DNA of 64,000 nt from Trematomus loennbergii (lineage: Eukaryota; Chordata; Actinopteri; Perciformes; Nototheniidae), in NCBI GenBank assembly GCA_012861695.1, contig JAAOOA010000086.1:619501-683500 (forward strand), given 5' to 3'. Position 1 is the stretch's first letter. Each line of letters starts with the position of its first letter. The position numbers were made by a program, and so were the translations under genes. The notes beneath the pieces are model-generated. The model made no database searches. It saw nothing but the letters and a program-made list of their open reading frames with translations, and was not told the origin of the DNA. Below, piece by piece: positions 33,506-46,848 of the stretch.

Positions 33506-34015
33506 TTAGTGCAGAAGTAGACGCCTTTTTTTACGTTCCGCATATATGTCCACTATCCCCTCAGGTGACAGCTGTGCGGTTATGTCGTCCTCAATGTGAA
33601 GAACCGCAAGTGAGGAAAATCTTGTTCCTCCCATCGTTGACCGCAGCCAGTTCCGAATTCTCCTCATTGCAGAAAAACTTCTCTCAGAGGTGGCAGATCC
33701 GATAGGCAGAGTCAGTGCCAACTGGAGCATCTTCTATTACATTACATTACATGTTACTTGTTAGACGCTTTTATCCAAAGCGACTTACATACTCAATACT
33801 GTGGGCAATCCCCACAGGAGCAATTTGGGGTGAAGTGTTTTGCCCAGGGACACAACGACATGCTGACTGCAGTGGGGTTTGAACCTGTGCTCTCGTGATC
33901 TGAACACCAATGCACTACTCCACTGCGCCACAGCCTCCCACTGTATAGATTTGGATAGCTGTCATTTTTAACAGTCTTTCGAAGATCCTCAAGTGCAACA
34001 GGTGCGACAGATATA
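33506..34015 (-). pseudogene. hAT C-terminal dimerisation domain, split by SINE
   Basis: Minus-strand frame 33730-33506 reads LQLALTLPIGSATSERSFSA, MRRIRNWLRSTMG and LAVLHIEDDI. S-x-x-x-x-E-R-S-F-S, the K/R-x-x-L-R-S-T-M block and L-A-x-L-x-I define the hATC region, here of ZMYM1-like type. Upstream, past a SINE at 33735-33939, the frame continues as LEDLRKTVKNDSYPNLY (about 34010-33945), which normally precedes the first block. So the SINE inserted into the transposase gene. No TIRs were found. Confidence 0.75.
33735..33939 (-). mobile_element. tRNA-derived SINE with ATTAC tail
   Basis: On the minus strand it starts GGGAGGCTGTGGCGCAGTGG. It has an A-box-like TGGCGCAGTGGAGTAG (complement of 33916-33931) and a B-box GGTTCAAACCCC (complement of 33874-33885), then a central domain with TGTCGTTGTGTCCCTGGGCA. 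It ends GATAAAAGCGTCTAACAAGT followed by ATGTA/ATGTAATGTAATG repeats. A Pol III promoter, central domain and short-repeat tail make a typical fish SINE. Confidence 0.85.
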
Positions 34016-35753
34016 CGAAATATTTGTCGGTACAGCCGTATATTTTATACGCTAACTAACCGGACTGTACCTACAACTGTTGTTATAGAAGAGTAAGTTA
34101 TTTTTACCTGTAATAAACTACTACTGTTTGATGAGAAATCAAATCATGGTTTGCTATATATGAATGATATGTTATAGGAGCAAATAATTCAGTGAAGAAA
34201 GGATAGGCCTACTAAGTATTTCCATCAAACTTTATTTTTAGAAATGTACAAAATGAACATGCGTAAATATACATATATACACTGTATATCATCCATTCCT
34301 CCCCTTATAGGCGTTTTCGGCATCTTGCCTATCACAGCTTTGTAAGCGGCTGCCGGGGCTTTTTAGGACGAGGCATCAGAGTGGGTCATCCCGTGTGTGT
34401 GTGTCCGCCAGATACGCCAGGAGTTTCCTGATCTGGCTGGACGAAATCAAATGCAAATCACAAAATATTAGAGAAACTTAGTTGTTTTAGATTCGTTAGT
34501 AGTAGTTGTGGTAGGAGTGTGTATCTATCTAATCTATCTTATCTATCTATTCAACACAGTTAGCTTGCCAGCTAATATGCTAACCTACGTTTGCTAGTTG
34601 TTCAGTGTAATATGCCAATCTACTATGAACAACAGCTAGTCTAGGCCAGCGCCATATAGATCTCTATATGGCGCTGGTCTAGGCTAGCAAGAACATGTTT
34701 ACAATTGCAATCTTATACGGGTAGTCTGCTACGTTCGGTCATTCATTGTAGCTGGCATGAAAACAATGTTTTCCCTAGCATGTCTAGCTCTAGGTAGCCT
34801 AGTTGTTTAGCTATGTAGCATACACGCTATAAACGGTAGCTTGGTAGCATACACGCCAGGAACGCCAACTATAATGTACTGACCGTACGGTAAATCACCC
34901 GGAGTATACTGTCTATGAGTATTTCGTGTGTGAATGCAGACATTCTCCTGCTATGAGATACATGTATGTAAGGCCATCTGCTGATATTAGAGTTGATATA
35001 TGGAAACGCTAGCAACTTAGTTAGCACAGTTAGCACTGTGTCAATGGCTTAGCAGTCCGACACACGTTTACACATTTAAACAGTCGTGGTAGATACCTTG
35101 TTTGATAAATACACAAATAACAATGCAAACTTACAGGTTGTGTACCCGAATCTTCCCCTGCTCCAAACGGTCCAAACAAACTAGGAATAGCATCGCCCTT
35201 CAGATGCTTTCAAATGCTGTGCATATCCGGCCTCAAACTGGGCAATGTTTTGGAAGCTTTCGTCTGTGAAATGCCGCGCACACAGTAACGTTCTTCGAAC
35301 CTCTGAAGGAACAGTGTTAAACAGAAATTTCAACCACTGACTTCACGTGGTTCTTCCGTCGGTAGGACAAACAGCTCAGATTTCTCCTCACATTTCAGGA
35401 AACATGGCATTGGCATGACTGGATCGATTGTGAACTGAACCAGAGCTTCCAACAGTAAATGTTAGGCTGGCAGAGGGTGCGGCCAGCGCCGCTGGGTGTG
35501 GCCATAGCTCTTCCGGATTGGTCCATTTTGTTCCAGGTACCGCATGACATCATGCCGTACCCGGAAGAATCAAATGGACAGTGACGTATCTCCAACGAGG
35601 CGTTTTGGGGAGGTATTTTCTGTGTTAGAGTTTTACTCGCTACAGGGTGTACTTTGAGGGTTTTGACTCTGCACACCGTTTACATGCATAAAAACCTTCA
35701 TAACACACAAGGGGACGGGTAATAACCGGAAAAGCATGACACCTCTCCTTTAA
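33940..35753. other. No recognised gene
   Basis: A+T-rich DNA with GCTAG-rich patches and a short ATCT run near 34525-34550. The palindrome at 34641-34682 is listed separately. Minus-strand open frames near 35395-35676 lack any signature. Confidence 0.45.
34641..34682. repeat. 42-bp near-perfect palindrome
   Basis: CTAGGCCAGCGCCATATAGA (34641-34660), spacer TC, then its complement with one mismatch (34663-34682). GCTAG/CTAGC extend the symmetry to 34635-34688. Confidence 0.85.
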
Positions 35754-35805
35754 CTTTAGTCTAAATTATCTCAGTGGGTCTCAAACGGTTTGTTCACCAT
35801 TTAGG
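35754..35805 (+). mobile_element. Terminal-like repeat shared with 21960-22016
   Basis: TTAACTTTAGTCTAAATTAT then CTCAGTGGGTCTCAAACGGT matches the complement of 21971-22016. The two copies have opposite orientation and unrelated flanks, so both are probably ends of the same repeat family. Class unclear. Confidence 0.45.
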
Positions 35806-35921
35806 TAAACAAATATTTCCAAGGCACACCTTTATATAATTATTATAGTTATACAAAAATAACAGAATAAATAATAACAGGTATGAAATACTATAGGACA
35901 GTAAACCAAAAATACAGTTAA

Positions 35922-37096
35922 CCTCTTAAGGACGACGGTCCCCCCATTGGACCCCTTCCACCGTTTTCTTTTCGAGACAATGTCTCAGGGCTTCTTAACA
36001 TTTATGAAACTATTAATGTGTAGCACCAGATTAACGGGAAGAATCTCAGCTAACTGAAGATATGAACCATCTTTACCAAAAGAAAACACAAGTCTCATAA
36101 GAAGCGTCTAAATGACCCCTGAGCGAAAAAATGCAAACTGACTTTGGCACACAATTCAAGATAAAGATACCCTTATTACTTATCGTAGCTGCACATACAA
36201 TATATCCGATTAAAGCTGAGACTCCACAGATTATTTAGGTATAGTATCATCACTGAGCGATCCCAACTTGCGACAGGGGAAGCAAACAGACATCACAACA
36301 CGTACCTTTACGGAGCTTTTACGGCAGATCGTCTCACCGTAGCTGTCAATTAGGTCAAAAGACGTGTTCAATGGCATTAAAACGAAAACAAAAAATGCTA
36401 CAACTGTTGATCCATAGGTTAATAATGTATCTGTGCCTTTGAAAAAATTATTTATAATCCATAATTCCATTTTTATGTAAAGATCGGAGCGGAAAAGTTA
36501 GCTGCTAATGGTAGCCACCAGAGTGTATGCAGCTTCTGGTTTTGGTCACGCGTCACTCTCACTCCTTATTTGTTAACGTGTTGGTGTGTATAGAACTTTC
36601 CCTCGATTCCATTGGCTCTAGCGGTTATAAAGAGATTTCATTCATCAAAATCGACCAAGGGGGGCCAGAGATAGGTCAAATCCACCCAAATGACCCCAGA
36701 AGTGGTTTTTTTGGCTAAATCTCTCTAAAAAGGTCAAATTTCACTTGTTTTGCATCAATCTTGATACAGGTTACTTATTATATGTTGTACTTTGGATTCC
36801 TAAAGCTTTTAGTCTACTAACCCATCATCCAAGGGTAGTTTTCACTATAAGTAAAAAAGAACTTTTGGACGGACACTATAATTTACAGTTTTTTACTATG
36901 TAAAATCTGAATTTTCTTTAAAATAAAAAACATCTATATTGATTCTGACTTTTCTACATCCAACTCACAGGTTTATCATTACTTTGAGAAAAAAGATTAT
37001 TAATTTAACCCTTTTAGAAGGGAAGATATGGTCATTTGTTCTGGGAATGTCATTTTCGAGCCTGAGACCTGAAAAACAGGTTCAGTGCTTAACAGG
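35922..37096 (+). mobile_element. TTAA-flanked transposon, copy 2 (1175 bp)
   Basis: TTAA on both sides (35918-35921 and 37097-37100). Ends CCTCTTAAGGACGACGG and, reversed, CCTGTTAAGCACTGAACC. It is the cleanest complete copy of the family. The interior is non-coding in all copies. TTAA target and CCT ends suggest a piggyBac-type MITE. Confidence 0.85.
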
Positions 37097-37100
37097 TTAA

Positions 37101-38870
37101 AACGGATTTACGGACTTTTTATACAGTAACCTACGTATAAAATATGTTGCTGTTTGGGTAGTACATTGGTCTATTATAGAGATTTTAATTCATAATTTAC
37201 ATTTCATATTCTTGGATACTCTATTGATATATACAGTATATATTTTTAGAATGTACAATTGTCGATTGTTACTCGATCCAAGCAATGCCCCTGTCTTGAT
37301 CTTTAAAAATGAACATGTGAAGTTGCTTCTTTTGCATTTGGGCTGTGAATAATATATTTTCTCGAGAGTAGGGCTGATATTTTTACAGTTTTACTTTTAA
37401 AAAGTGATTTAAATGTGCCACCCCGCTCTGAGTCTGTGCGACAGATTGGCAACCCCACCAAAAAATGTGTAGACCTGCCCCTGGCTGAACATATCCCCCA
37501 AAAAATGAATAAAACCTAAAGTCTGTTGTAGATGTTCTTGCAGCACAAAAAAGGGGAAATCTGCAGGTTTTTCAAAATGAATTTTTCCTCCGAAGCTGTG
37601 AAAGTAAAACTCATGGAAAGCAGAGCTGGGGTGGATCAGACCGCAGCAGAGTACAGGCAACAGGAACTCTTAACATAAAGACTTTAATCTAATGTTCTGT
37701 ATCCATGCAAGTCAAGGCAAACACAACTGAACAGAACACGTTCCTATGTGTCAGCCATGTTCAGATTCTCTAGATCAGGGGTATTCAACAAAAACAAAGC
37801 TCCGGAGCATCATAATGTCTAACTTGCGTTATTAATTCACTTTTCTTTGTGGCTGATGATGCTGACATAGGTATTTGCTTTATTTTGTCACAGTGCTCTT
37901 CTTCTTGTTTTCCCTCAAGTAAGGTTTCAGTTACGGCACTCCAGACAGCCCCTCCCTCAGTAAATGTTTGTGTTCTCTGGGAACATTCATTAGCAGTTGT
38001 TGGGCAGTGAATGGGCCAGGATCCTGGTGGACTGATTGGGCTCTGACTGCTTATTTCCTGAGACCTCCAGTCAGAGTGGGGATGTTTGGTCCAAACGGTG
38101 TCCTTTGTCTCATGGTGGCGTTTCATAGGTCGCCACGGTCTCTGAGCGTATGAGACACACTGTCTGTCTCCCAGGGGACAGGAGGAACATGGATAAGTCT
38201 GTCCATTCTGGGTTAAAGCTCTGTTTGTCCACTTTTCTTTTAGAGAGCGCCATGTGTCCTTATTCTTCTCTCCCTGTCTGCAGCTAAATTGTCTGTCAGT
38301 CTTCTCTCCCTGTCTTTTCGTCTGCGCCTGTTAAAATGTGAAAATCCCGTAATAATTAATTGATCATAGGTCCGGGTCCGTATAGGTCGCCATCTGGATC
38401 TGGACTGGGGCCGCGGTCCGCCTGTTAGTGACCTTTGCTATAGATGAGAGGAAAAGAGCTTCAATACTGTGATATTGATTATTATATCAAAAAAATTCTA
38501 CCCAATGAACTCTAATTAACAAAACATAGAGGTCATAAGGCCAGAGAGAAGTTGACCAGGTCAATTTACCCCCAAAATTACCAGGGGGTCCTGTCTGAAA
38601 TAGTGGCCCCCTGACCTACATAGTGGAACAGCCCTGGTCAAAGAAACCCAGTATCAGTGACTCAAATGAATCCTACTGAGCACTGCACGAGTTAGATAAA
38701 CTCTCCTGATTAATATACATAAACACTGTGAGACTGTGGTACTCTCATCACCCAGACACAAATATGAGGACTAATCTCAGCGGCTTATAATGGTTAGCAG
38801 TCCGGGGTGTCATCTTTCGGACATGCTGCGTACGCGTATTTAACTGACCAATGGTAATGTTTACATGGAT
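37101..38870. other. No recognised feature
   Basis: A+T-rich DNA; open frames of 60-110 codons are unlike known families. Confidence 0.45.
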
Positions 38871-39609
38871 TTATGAACTGCCCCTCGATTCTATTGACTC
38901 TAACGGTTTCAAAGAGGTGTCAATCACCCAATTTGACCAATGGGTTCCAGAGATACAGCCCTGCGTAATGCATGCGTAATGCATAGGTCTGACTGGCAGC
39001 TCGCGCACCATTACGCATGTGGCCAAAAAGGAGATAGAGGTCAGGCTGAACTTTCCAAAAAGGTCAAAAACAGTTGTATTTGGATGGAATGAATACCTAT
39101 AGTGATATTTCAATGAAATAAAATGAGTTTTACAGTGTGGTACCTGAGAAAGGTCAAATGGCACTGATGGTAACCAAATGTACCCAAAGGAGAGTCCGCC
39201 GGGACCTACAGTACCTGTGCCAAAATATTCTAAAATAATTCAAGTTTCACTAAATTAGCATCTATCTTGACACAGGGTACTTATGATAGATTGTGGTTTG
39301 GATCCCTAAAGGTTTTGGGCTACTATCCCATCATTCAAGGGTGGTTTTCACTATAAATAATGTGGTTTTTTTAGGCAGAGATTAGAATTCACATTTCACA
39401 ATTCAAATTCACCATTTTTTTACTATGTTCCATCTGAATTTACTCTGACACAGCACATCTAAATTGATTCTGACACTTCTACAGCCAACTCACAGGTGTA
39501 TCATTGCTTTGATAAAAAAGATTATTCATATACCCCTTTTAGAAGTGAAGATATAGTCAATTGTTCTGGCCATGTCATTTTCTGAAAAACTGGCTCCGGG
39601 ATTAACAGG
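38871..39609 (+). mobile_element. TTAA-family fragment, divergent right half
   Basis: From CCCCTCGATTCTATTGACTC (38881) to GGGATTAACAGG it follows copy 2 from about 36600 to its end, with many changes, and finishes at TTAA (39610-39613). The left half is missing. It is the most diverged member of the cluster. Confidence 0.65.
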
Positions 39610-39875
39610 TTAAGGGAATGTTTAGTCTCTAATAGATGGATAGAATGTGCCGGGCTATTATTATGACTCACAATATTACCACTATTAACCGAAGATTTCA
39701 CCAGCAGTGATGACGTTTAGCAGCTGTCTGCGCCCTCATCAAACAGGAATAATTTAGAACCTCAGTGGATAGAGAAGATAGAGTGGTTGTGTGCGTGTGT
39801 GTGTGTGTACTCTACTGTTTGTGAAAGTACCATATGCTAAAAGGAAGGAGTCTCAATGAAGGGGTTTAGTTAATG

Positions 39876-40032
<157 letters not shown>

Positions 40033-40307
40033 CATCCTCTGTGCCTCCCCTAATTAGCGCTGCCTGTGAATATTTAATGTGGACAGTGGATGAGATGCTA
40101 ACTGAACCTGCTGCTAACACAATGTGATCACGGAGTCTCACGATCGCCAAGTGTGCCCGTTCCCGCTCGTTTTCGCCTGAAGCGTTCAAATGTTTTAAAT
40201 TCCTGTGATTTAACAAGGTTTGACGACCAGGAATTGTTAGGAAGATATCAAATATTCAGCTATTCAGTTTTAGCAAAAAGCTAAAAACCCTTGGAAGTGT
40301 TTTTTAA

Positions 40308-41484
40308 CCTCTTAAGCCCTGAGCCTGTTTTTCAGGTCTCAGGCTCGAAAATGACATTCCCAGAACAAATGACCATATCTTCCCTTCTAAAAGGGTTAAA
40401 TTAATAATCTTTATTCTCAAAGTAATTATAAACCTGTGAGTTGGATGTAGAAAAGTCAGAATCAATATAGATGTTTTTATTTTAAAGAAAATTCAGATTT
40501 TACATAGTAAAAAACTGTAAATTATAGTGTCCGTCCAAAAACTATTTTTTACAGATAGTGAAAACTACCCTTGGATGATGGGTTAGTAGACTAAAAGCTT
40601 TAGGAATCCAAAGTACAACATATAATAAGTACCCTGTATCAAGATTGATGCAAAACAAGTTAAATTTGACCTTTTTAGAGAGATTTAGCCAAATAACCCC
40701 ACTTCTGGGGTCATTTGGGTGGATTTGACCTATCTCTGGCCCCCCTTGGTCGATTCTGATGAATGAAATATCTTTATAACCGCTAGAGCCAATGGAATCG
40801 AGGGAAAGTTATATACACACCAAAACGTTAACAAATAAGGAGTGAGAGTGACGCGTTACAAAAACCGGAAGCTGCATACACTCTGGTGGCTACCATTAGC
40901 AGCTAACTTTTCCGCTCCGATTTTGAGATAAAAAATGGAATTATGGATTATAAATAATTTTTTAAAAGGTACAAGTACATTATCAACCTTTGGATCAACA
41001 GTTGTAGATTTTTTTTTTCTTCGTTTTAATGCCATTGAACACGTCTTTTGACCTAATTGACAGCTACGGTGAGACGATCTGCCGTAAAAGCCCCGTAAAG
41101 GTACGTGTTGTGATGTCTGTGTTTGCTTCCCCTGTCGCAAGTTGGGATCGCTCAGTGATGATACTATACCTAAATAATCAGTGGAGTCTCAGCTTTAATG
41201 GCTATATTGTATGTGCAGCTACGATAAGTAATAAGGGTATCTTTATCTTGAATTGTGTGCCGCAGTGCGTTAGATTTTTTTCGCTAGGGGTCATTTAGAC
41301 CCTTCTTATGAGACTTTTGTTTTGTTTTGGTAAAAATGGTTCATATCTTCAGTTAGCTGAGATTCTTCCCGTTAATCTGGTGCTACACATTAATAGTTTC
41401 ATAAATGTTAAGAAGTCCTGAGACATTGTCTCGAAAACAAAAAGGTGGGAGGGGTCCAATGGGGGGACCGCCGTGCTTAAGAGG
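40308..41484 (-). mobile_element. TTAA-flanked transposon, copy 3 (1177 bp)
   Basis: TTAA at 40304-40307 and 41485-41488. Opposite orientation to copies 2 and 4. Its right end lies only 57 bp from the left end of copy 4. Complete and non-coding. Confidence 0.85.
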
Positions 41485-42091
41485 TTAAAAGGTTCAAGAA
41501 TTTAATTTAATTATCTGAATGTTTAAAACAAACAACCTTAACCTCTTAAGGACGACGCTCCCCCATTGGACCCCTCCCACCGTTTTTTCTTTTCGAGACA
41601 ATGTCTCAGGGCTTCTTAACATTTATTAAACTATTAATGTGTAGCACCAGATTAACTGGAAGAATCTCAGCTAACTGAAGATATGAACCATTTTTACCAA
41701 AACAAAACACAAGGGTAATACCAAGCCTCTGAATTAGCACTAAGAGAAAAAATGCTAACGCACTTTAGCACACAACTCAAGATAAAGATACCCTTATTAC
41801 TAATCGTAGCTGCACATACAATATATCCGATTAAAGCTGAGACTCCACAGATTATAATAGGTATAGTATCATCACTGAGCGATCCGAACTTGCGACAGGG
41901 GAAGCAAACACAAACATCACAACACGTACCTTTACGGAGCTTTTACGGGAGATCGTCTCACCGTAGCTGTCAATCTGATCAAAAGACGTGTTCAATGGCA
42001 TTAAAACGAAAGAAAAAAATGCTACAACTGTTGATCCATAGGTTGATAATGTATCTGTGCCTTTGAAACAATTATTTATAATCCATAATTC

Positions 42092-43470
42092 CAGTGGCGG
42101 CTGGTGGAAAATATTTTAGGTGGGGCTGTGGAAATGGTGATCAAACAATACTAGAGGGGTCCGGGGGGATGCTCCCCCGGTAATTTTTTTTGAGAAAAGA
42201 CCCCTTAAATCATGACTTCTGGTGATGTTAGAGGGGGGGAGAAGGACAATTTGAGGCTTAAAAATATGAGAAGACTGATCAATACCTCCATAACTTCAGT
42301 GTGGTTAGCTATGAATCTTCCAAAACTTCCAAACACCTTGTCCTGGACATAGTTTCTACAGCATAAACTGTGCAACAGTACAGTAGGCCCACACAAACTG
42401 CAGAACACCGGGGCTTTGGGAACACTGATTTAATTCCCATTTAACCTGTTAAGGGGCTTTTCCCCCGTTTTTTTTCTCACGAAACTGTGTCTCAGGGCTT
42501 CTTAAAATGTAATAAACTATTCATGTGTCCTACTCAGAGGAAACGCATCTAACTGATGATATGAACCATGTTTACCGAAACAAAACACAAGTCTCACAAG
42601 AAGCGTCTAAATGAGCCCTGAGCGAAAAAATGCTAACGCACTCTAGGTATAAATCAATCGATATACTTATCGGATATGCACAAACAAGCTTACAAACTGA
42701 GATTCCACATACTCTAGAAATATAAGTATCATCACTGAGCGATCAGAACTCGCGACAGGGGAAGCAAATACAGACATCACACGACGTAGCTTTAGGTAGC
42801 AAAACATGGAGATACGCTCACCTTTTGCAGAATAACAATTCTGATCAAAAACGAGAAAAACGCAGCTGAAGGTTAATCCATAAATTAATCCAATGTGTCT
42901 GTCACTTTGAAAAATGATTGATGATCCATAATTCCATTTTTATGTAAAAAACTGAGTTTTCATTAGCTGCTAAATGGTAGCTTCCAGAGTGTATGACAGC
43001 TTCCTGTTTTGTCTCCTTGGATACGAGTCCAAACAACTCACAGACTGCACCGGGCGCTCACGTAGGAGCCCTGTGACCATCATATTTGACGACGCTGATT
43101 GGCTGAAATTATATTTTCGCGGCATAGTTTACACGTTACAGATAGCAACAGTCAGCTGCTAGTGGCTGCTGCTGCACTGGTTGAGGGCTCCTCTCTTAGC
43201 GCCCAGCGAGAGAAGGTACACGGGCAAGGCCAGGCAGGAAACATGTGACTTATCAGTAACTTTAGACATCGTAACACAATTTTAAACGAGATTTTATTGT
43301 AGATTATACATTTTACTGATACCAATTATATAATATTTATCTTGTTCATTAAAAATAAAAATAAAAATATATATGTTTTTTAAAATATATTTTTTATTTT
43401 TATTTTTATTTTTTAATATGGAAAGAGGTGGGGCGGCGCCCCTAGTGCCCCTATGGACCGGCCGCCACTG
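42092..43470. mobile_element. hAT element, CAGTGGCGG family, copy 2
   Basis: Exact 8-bp TSD CATAATTC (42084-42091 and 43471-43478). TIRs are CAGTGGCGGCTGGT and ACCGGCCGCCACTG. It is the sister of 6759-9620. It contains a TTAA-family fragment (42445-43009) that copy 1 lacks, and lacks the TG tract and TA element of copy 1. No transposase frame. Confidence 0.9.
42445..43009 (+). mobile_element. Half TTAA-family element inside the hAT
   Basis: TTAA (42441-42444), then CCTGTTAAGGGGCTTTTCCC. The interior matches the subfamily of copy 1 (the complement of AACATGGAGATACGCTCACC occurs near 2315). It stops near 43009, where hAT sequence resumes (CTTGGATACGAGTCC), so the right half was deleted. Confidence 0.65.
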
Positions 43471-44105
43471 CATAATTCCATTTTTATGTAAAAATCGGAG
43501 CGAAAAAGTTAGCTGCTAATGATAGCCACCATGCAGCTTCCGGTTTTGGTCACGCGTCACTCTCACTCCTTATTTGTTAATGTGTTGGTGTGGATAGAAC
43601 TTTCCCTCGATTCCATTGGCTCTAGCGGTTATAAAGAGATTTCATTCATCAAAATCGAGCAAGGGGGGCCAGAGATAGGTCAAATCCACCCAAATGACCC
43701 CAGAAGTGGGGGTTTTTGGCTAAACCTCTCTAAAAAGGTCAAATGTCACTTGTTTTGCATCAATCTTGATACAGGGTACTTATTATATGTTCTACTTTGG
43801 ATTACTAAAGCTTTTAGTCTACTAACCCATCATCCAAGTGTAGTTTTCACTATCTGTAAAAAAGAATTTTTGGACGGACGCTATAATTTACAGTTTTTTA
43901 CTATGTAAAATCTGAATTTTCTTTAAAATAAAAAACATCTATATTGATTCTGACACTTCTACATCCAACTCACATATGTAACCTTGCTTTGATAAAAGAA
44001 ATTATTCATATAACCCTTTTAGAAGTTAAGTTGTAGTCATTTGTTTTGGGCATGTCATTTTCGAGCCTGAAACATGAAAAACAGGCTTGGTGCTTAACAG
44101 GTTAA

Positions 44106-46434
44106 TAGACGGTAAATCAATATTTATGAGTCATCTTGTGAATCAGCCAGGACATGAACAGTATTTAAATGCTACAGGGAGTCTGGAATAAAACCTGCCA
44201 CGGTCTCAAACAGAGGAAGACGTGATCAAACCCAGAGAGGGGGTCCAAGCCTGCTTCCCACCCGAGGCGGTTCCTGGTACTCTTGTTGTTTTGGGCCTAG
44301 CCTGGGGCCTCCTTCTAGTCTAAAAGCTTGGCAAACTGTTAAGGTTCAGCATGAAGGAAACTCCAGCTGCTTCTGTCTATCATCTCAATCCTTCGGATGA
44401 TTCAAGAGCTCATGACCGTAGATGGTGGTATGAAATTAGATGGACTGAGATTTGGGGTGCTTTCACATCTAACCTGTATGATACGGTTGGAAAAAACATT
44501 GGATTATTTGACCAGTTATTACAGTTTGATGGGATGTTGCAAACGCTGTCAATTGAATCCTGGTGCGGACCAATTATAGGAACCGGGACTGCTTTAAAAA
44601 ATGGATCTATGTTTTTTCATAGTGGCCAAACGGCGATACTACATCTTTCACGTGACGTCATTGGGAAGAAGACTTGTGAAATCAGGGGGTAATTTTTTAA
44701 GTGGAATAAACTACTCAGTACAAACACTTATATATATGTTATATTCCTTCATTTGACTGAGCCGTTGCCAAACGTAAAGGAGCCTATTGGAGGCGGGGCT
44801 TAAGGAAAACACAAGTCTCTATGGGCCCAGGGCCCCTTGAGATCTGGGTATTTGTACTTGAGAGTGTATTGTGCTCCTGAGCATCTCTCGTCTTACATTC
44901 TGCTAAAGGCCTCCAGTCGTGGTCGGTTCTGACCCTGTTTACTTTGTCAGTTTATTCGGTGTGTGACGGCAAAAGTAATAAGCCCTGAATAACTTCTTTA
45001 TCTACCTAATCATTATTCATAACGCGGTGGATTTGCAGTCTCATATTAATGTTTACTGGCACTTATTGCTGGAGAGCTTTTTAATGCCAAATAACATTCA
45101 TATACACAACTAAAGCTAAAGTAAAAAACTTCTTCAATCACAGAATCTGGCTCCTGATGATGCACGATGACATTTGCTAAAACTGTCTAATCAAGATGTA
45201 CCTTTCAATCTGCATAACTTCTTGTTTACATCTACCTGTGATACTGTGTAGACATGCTCTTTATTTACTTGAAACTTCTTTTTCCCTGTCTTATTTTATA
45301 ACTGAGCTGAAATCTGCCAGATCTGGTGCTTTATGATGGTCGGTTAGAAGGGGGATGGGATCATGGATCATGCTTCTGATTGGATGATCAGATGGACTTC
45401 TGGCGGGTCAAAAATATGCTGTTCTTGTGATTTGATTTTCCATATGGCCGCTGCCCAGAGATCTCTCAACTGTATCAAGCTGTTTTAATGTGATTGGGGT
45501 ATCAGTATTCTGGAATGTTGGAATGTTCTACAACATGTTTCATTTGAACATATGATGAATTCATTTTAAGTACATCTTATTTTGAAGACTCATGATTCTG
45601 CTGTGTTTAACTTCAAAGAAAGAAGCTTCCAAGGATATAACGCTGAAGCCAGAACTGTTGCACAGTCTTCTCATCAAGCTGCTTTGTAGCGAGCTTCAGT
45701 CCAAACACCATCTGAAATAGATAAAAGCAGCTTGGCGTTTCCACCCATCACCAGCGAGCATCTTGGCAGTCAAACAGAGGCTGCCGTCCTGCTGGAGTAA
45801 ACCCCCCCCCCCCCACTGCAGCGCAGCATGTGTTATAGTGTCTGGTATGAAGCAGTAGCTGATGGAGAAGCATCAGAGAACTCATTTCACTTTGTTAATT
45901 TCTGCACAGAAGAACGTGTCACAATCTGCTCATATCACGCGTTGGGGGGTCACAGAAGAACATGAGAAGAAATTATGTTAAACCATAATGCAGTGTGAAA
46001 CCTGAAACAGCTAGACTGTGAGCTCTAAAGCCTGCCTTCTAACTGTTATGGTTTAAAATAGTTCCTCTGTTAAGTTAAACATTCAAGAAGCAATGTCTCA
46101 GTTAATTCATGAAGAACTTTAGACTGGTTTTTGAAAAACTGCAAGAATTTCAATTTGCAACAAACTGAAATGATCAATATCTTCACAACTTGAAACATCC
46201 TGGTTCTCCCTCAATGGGGATCATTATTAATATTATTATAACAAATGTAAAGTCAAATCGAATGGTTGTGGAGAATTGTGACACTCCTTGGTGAAATTGT
46301 ACTAAATAAGACCCTGGATGTCCTTGGACCCCCAGCTACAGGCCTTCAAAAGGTGTGAAGTACATCGGTTGAACAATTCTCCAGATTTGCGGAAGAAAAA
46401 AAAAAATAAGACGACAGATTATTCACTTTAAAGT
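44106..46434. other. No recognised gene
   Basis: An open frame of 113 codons at 44351-44692 (+) lies over DNA weakly similar to the complement of 30372-30500 and has no known signature. C-tract at about 45800-45812; A+T-rich elsewhere. Confidence 0.45.
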
Positions 46435-46821
46435 TAAAGGTAGGGTAGGTAAGTTTGAGAAACCGGCTCGAGATACACTTTTTGTTATATTCCATGGAAT
46501 GCTCTTAACATCCCGATAGCAATGAATATCTTAAGTGCTTTGACAAAAAATCCATAAAAAAATGTCATCTGTGGAAGCCGTAGTACTGTAAAAAGCACGA
46601 CCAATCATTTTAGCTGGCCCGGCTAAAATAACTGGATGGCCTACCTGCCTGTCAGCCTTCCATCTGTGCACAAATTTATCTCGTGCCCTCATTGGTCATG
46701 TGCACGTTCGTGTGTGTTGGAGGAGGGGCTCTGTAAGGAAGTGGCAGATTTTCTCCGGTTGTGTATTTTCAAATTCTAGCGATCTCGAGCTGGTTTCTCA
46801 AACTTACCTACCCCACCTTTA
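46435..46821. mobile_element. MITE with TAAAGGTAGGGTAGGTAAGT ends
   Basis: TIRs TAAAGGTAGGGTAGGTAAGT then TTGAGAAACC, mirrored at 46790-46821 with a few changes; the symmetry continues into GCTCGAGAT. 387 bp, non-coding. The TSD is ambiguous (possibly TA), so the superfamily is not assigned. Confidence 0.75.
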
Positions 46822-46848
46822 GTATACATTTATTGAAGTGGAGATTGA

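Larger units (their letters stand above)
41542..44101 (+). mobile_element. TTAA-flanked transposon, copy 4, split by hAT
   Basis: TTAA at 41538-41541 and 44102-44105. Without the hAT at 42092-43470 and one 8-bp TSD, 1173 bp remains, the family length, and the sequence matches copy 2 directly across the junction at ATCCATAATTC/CATAATTCC. Confidence 0.85.

Noticed and set aside
44351..44692. 113-codon open frame as a small gene
   Set aside because: Part of it overlies DNA distantly similar to another locus (30372-30500, inverted) and no family signature is seen.
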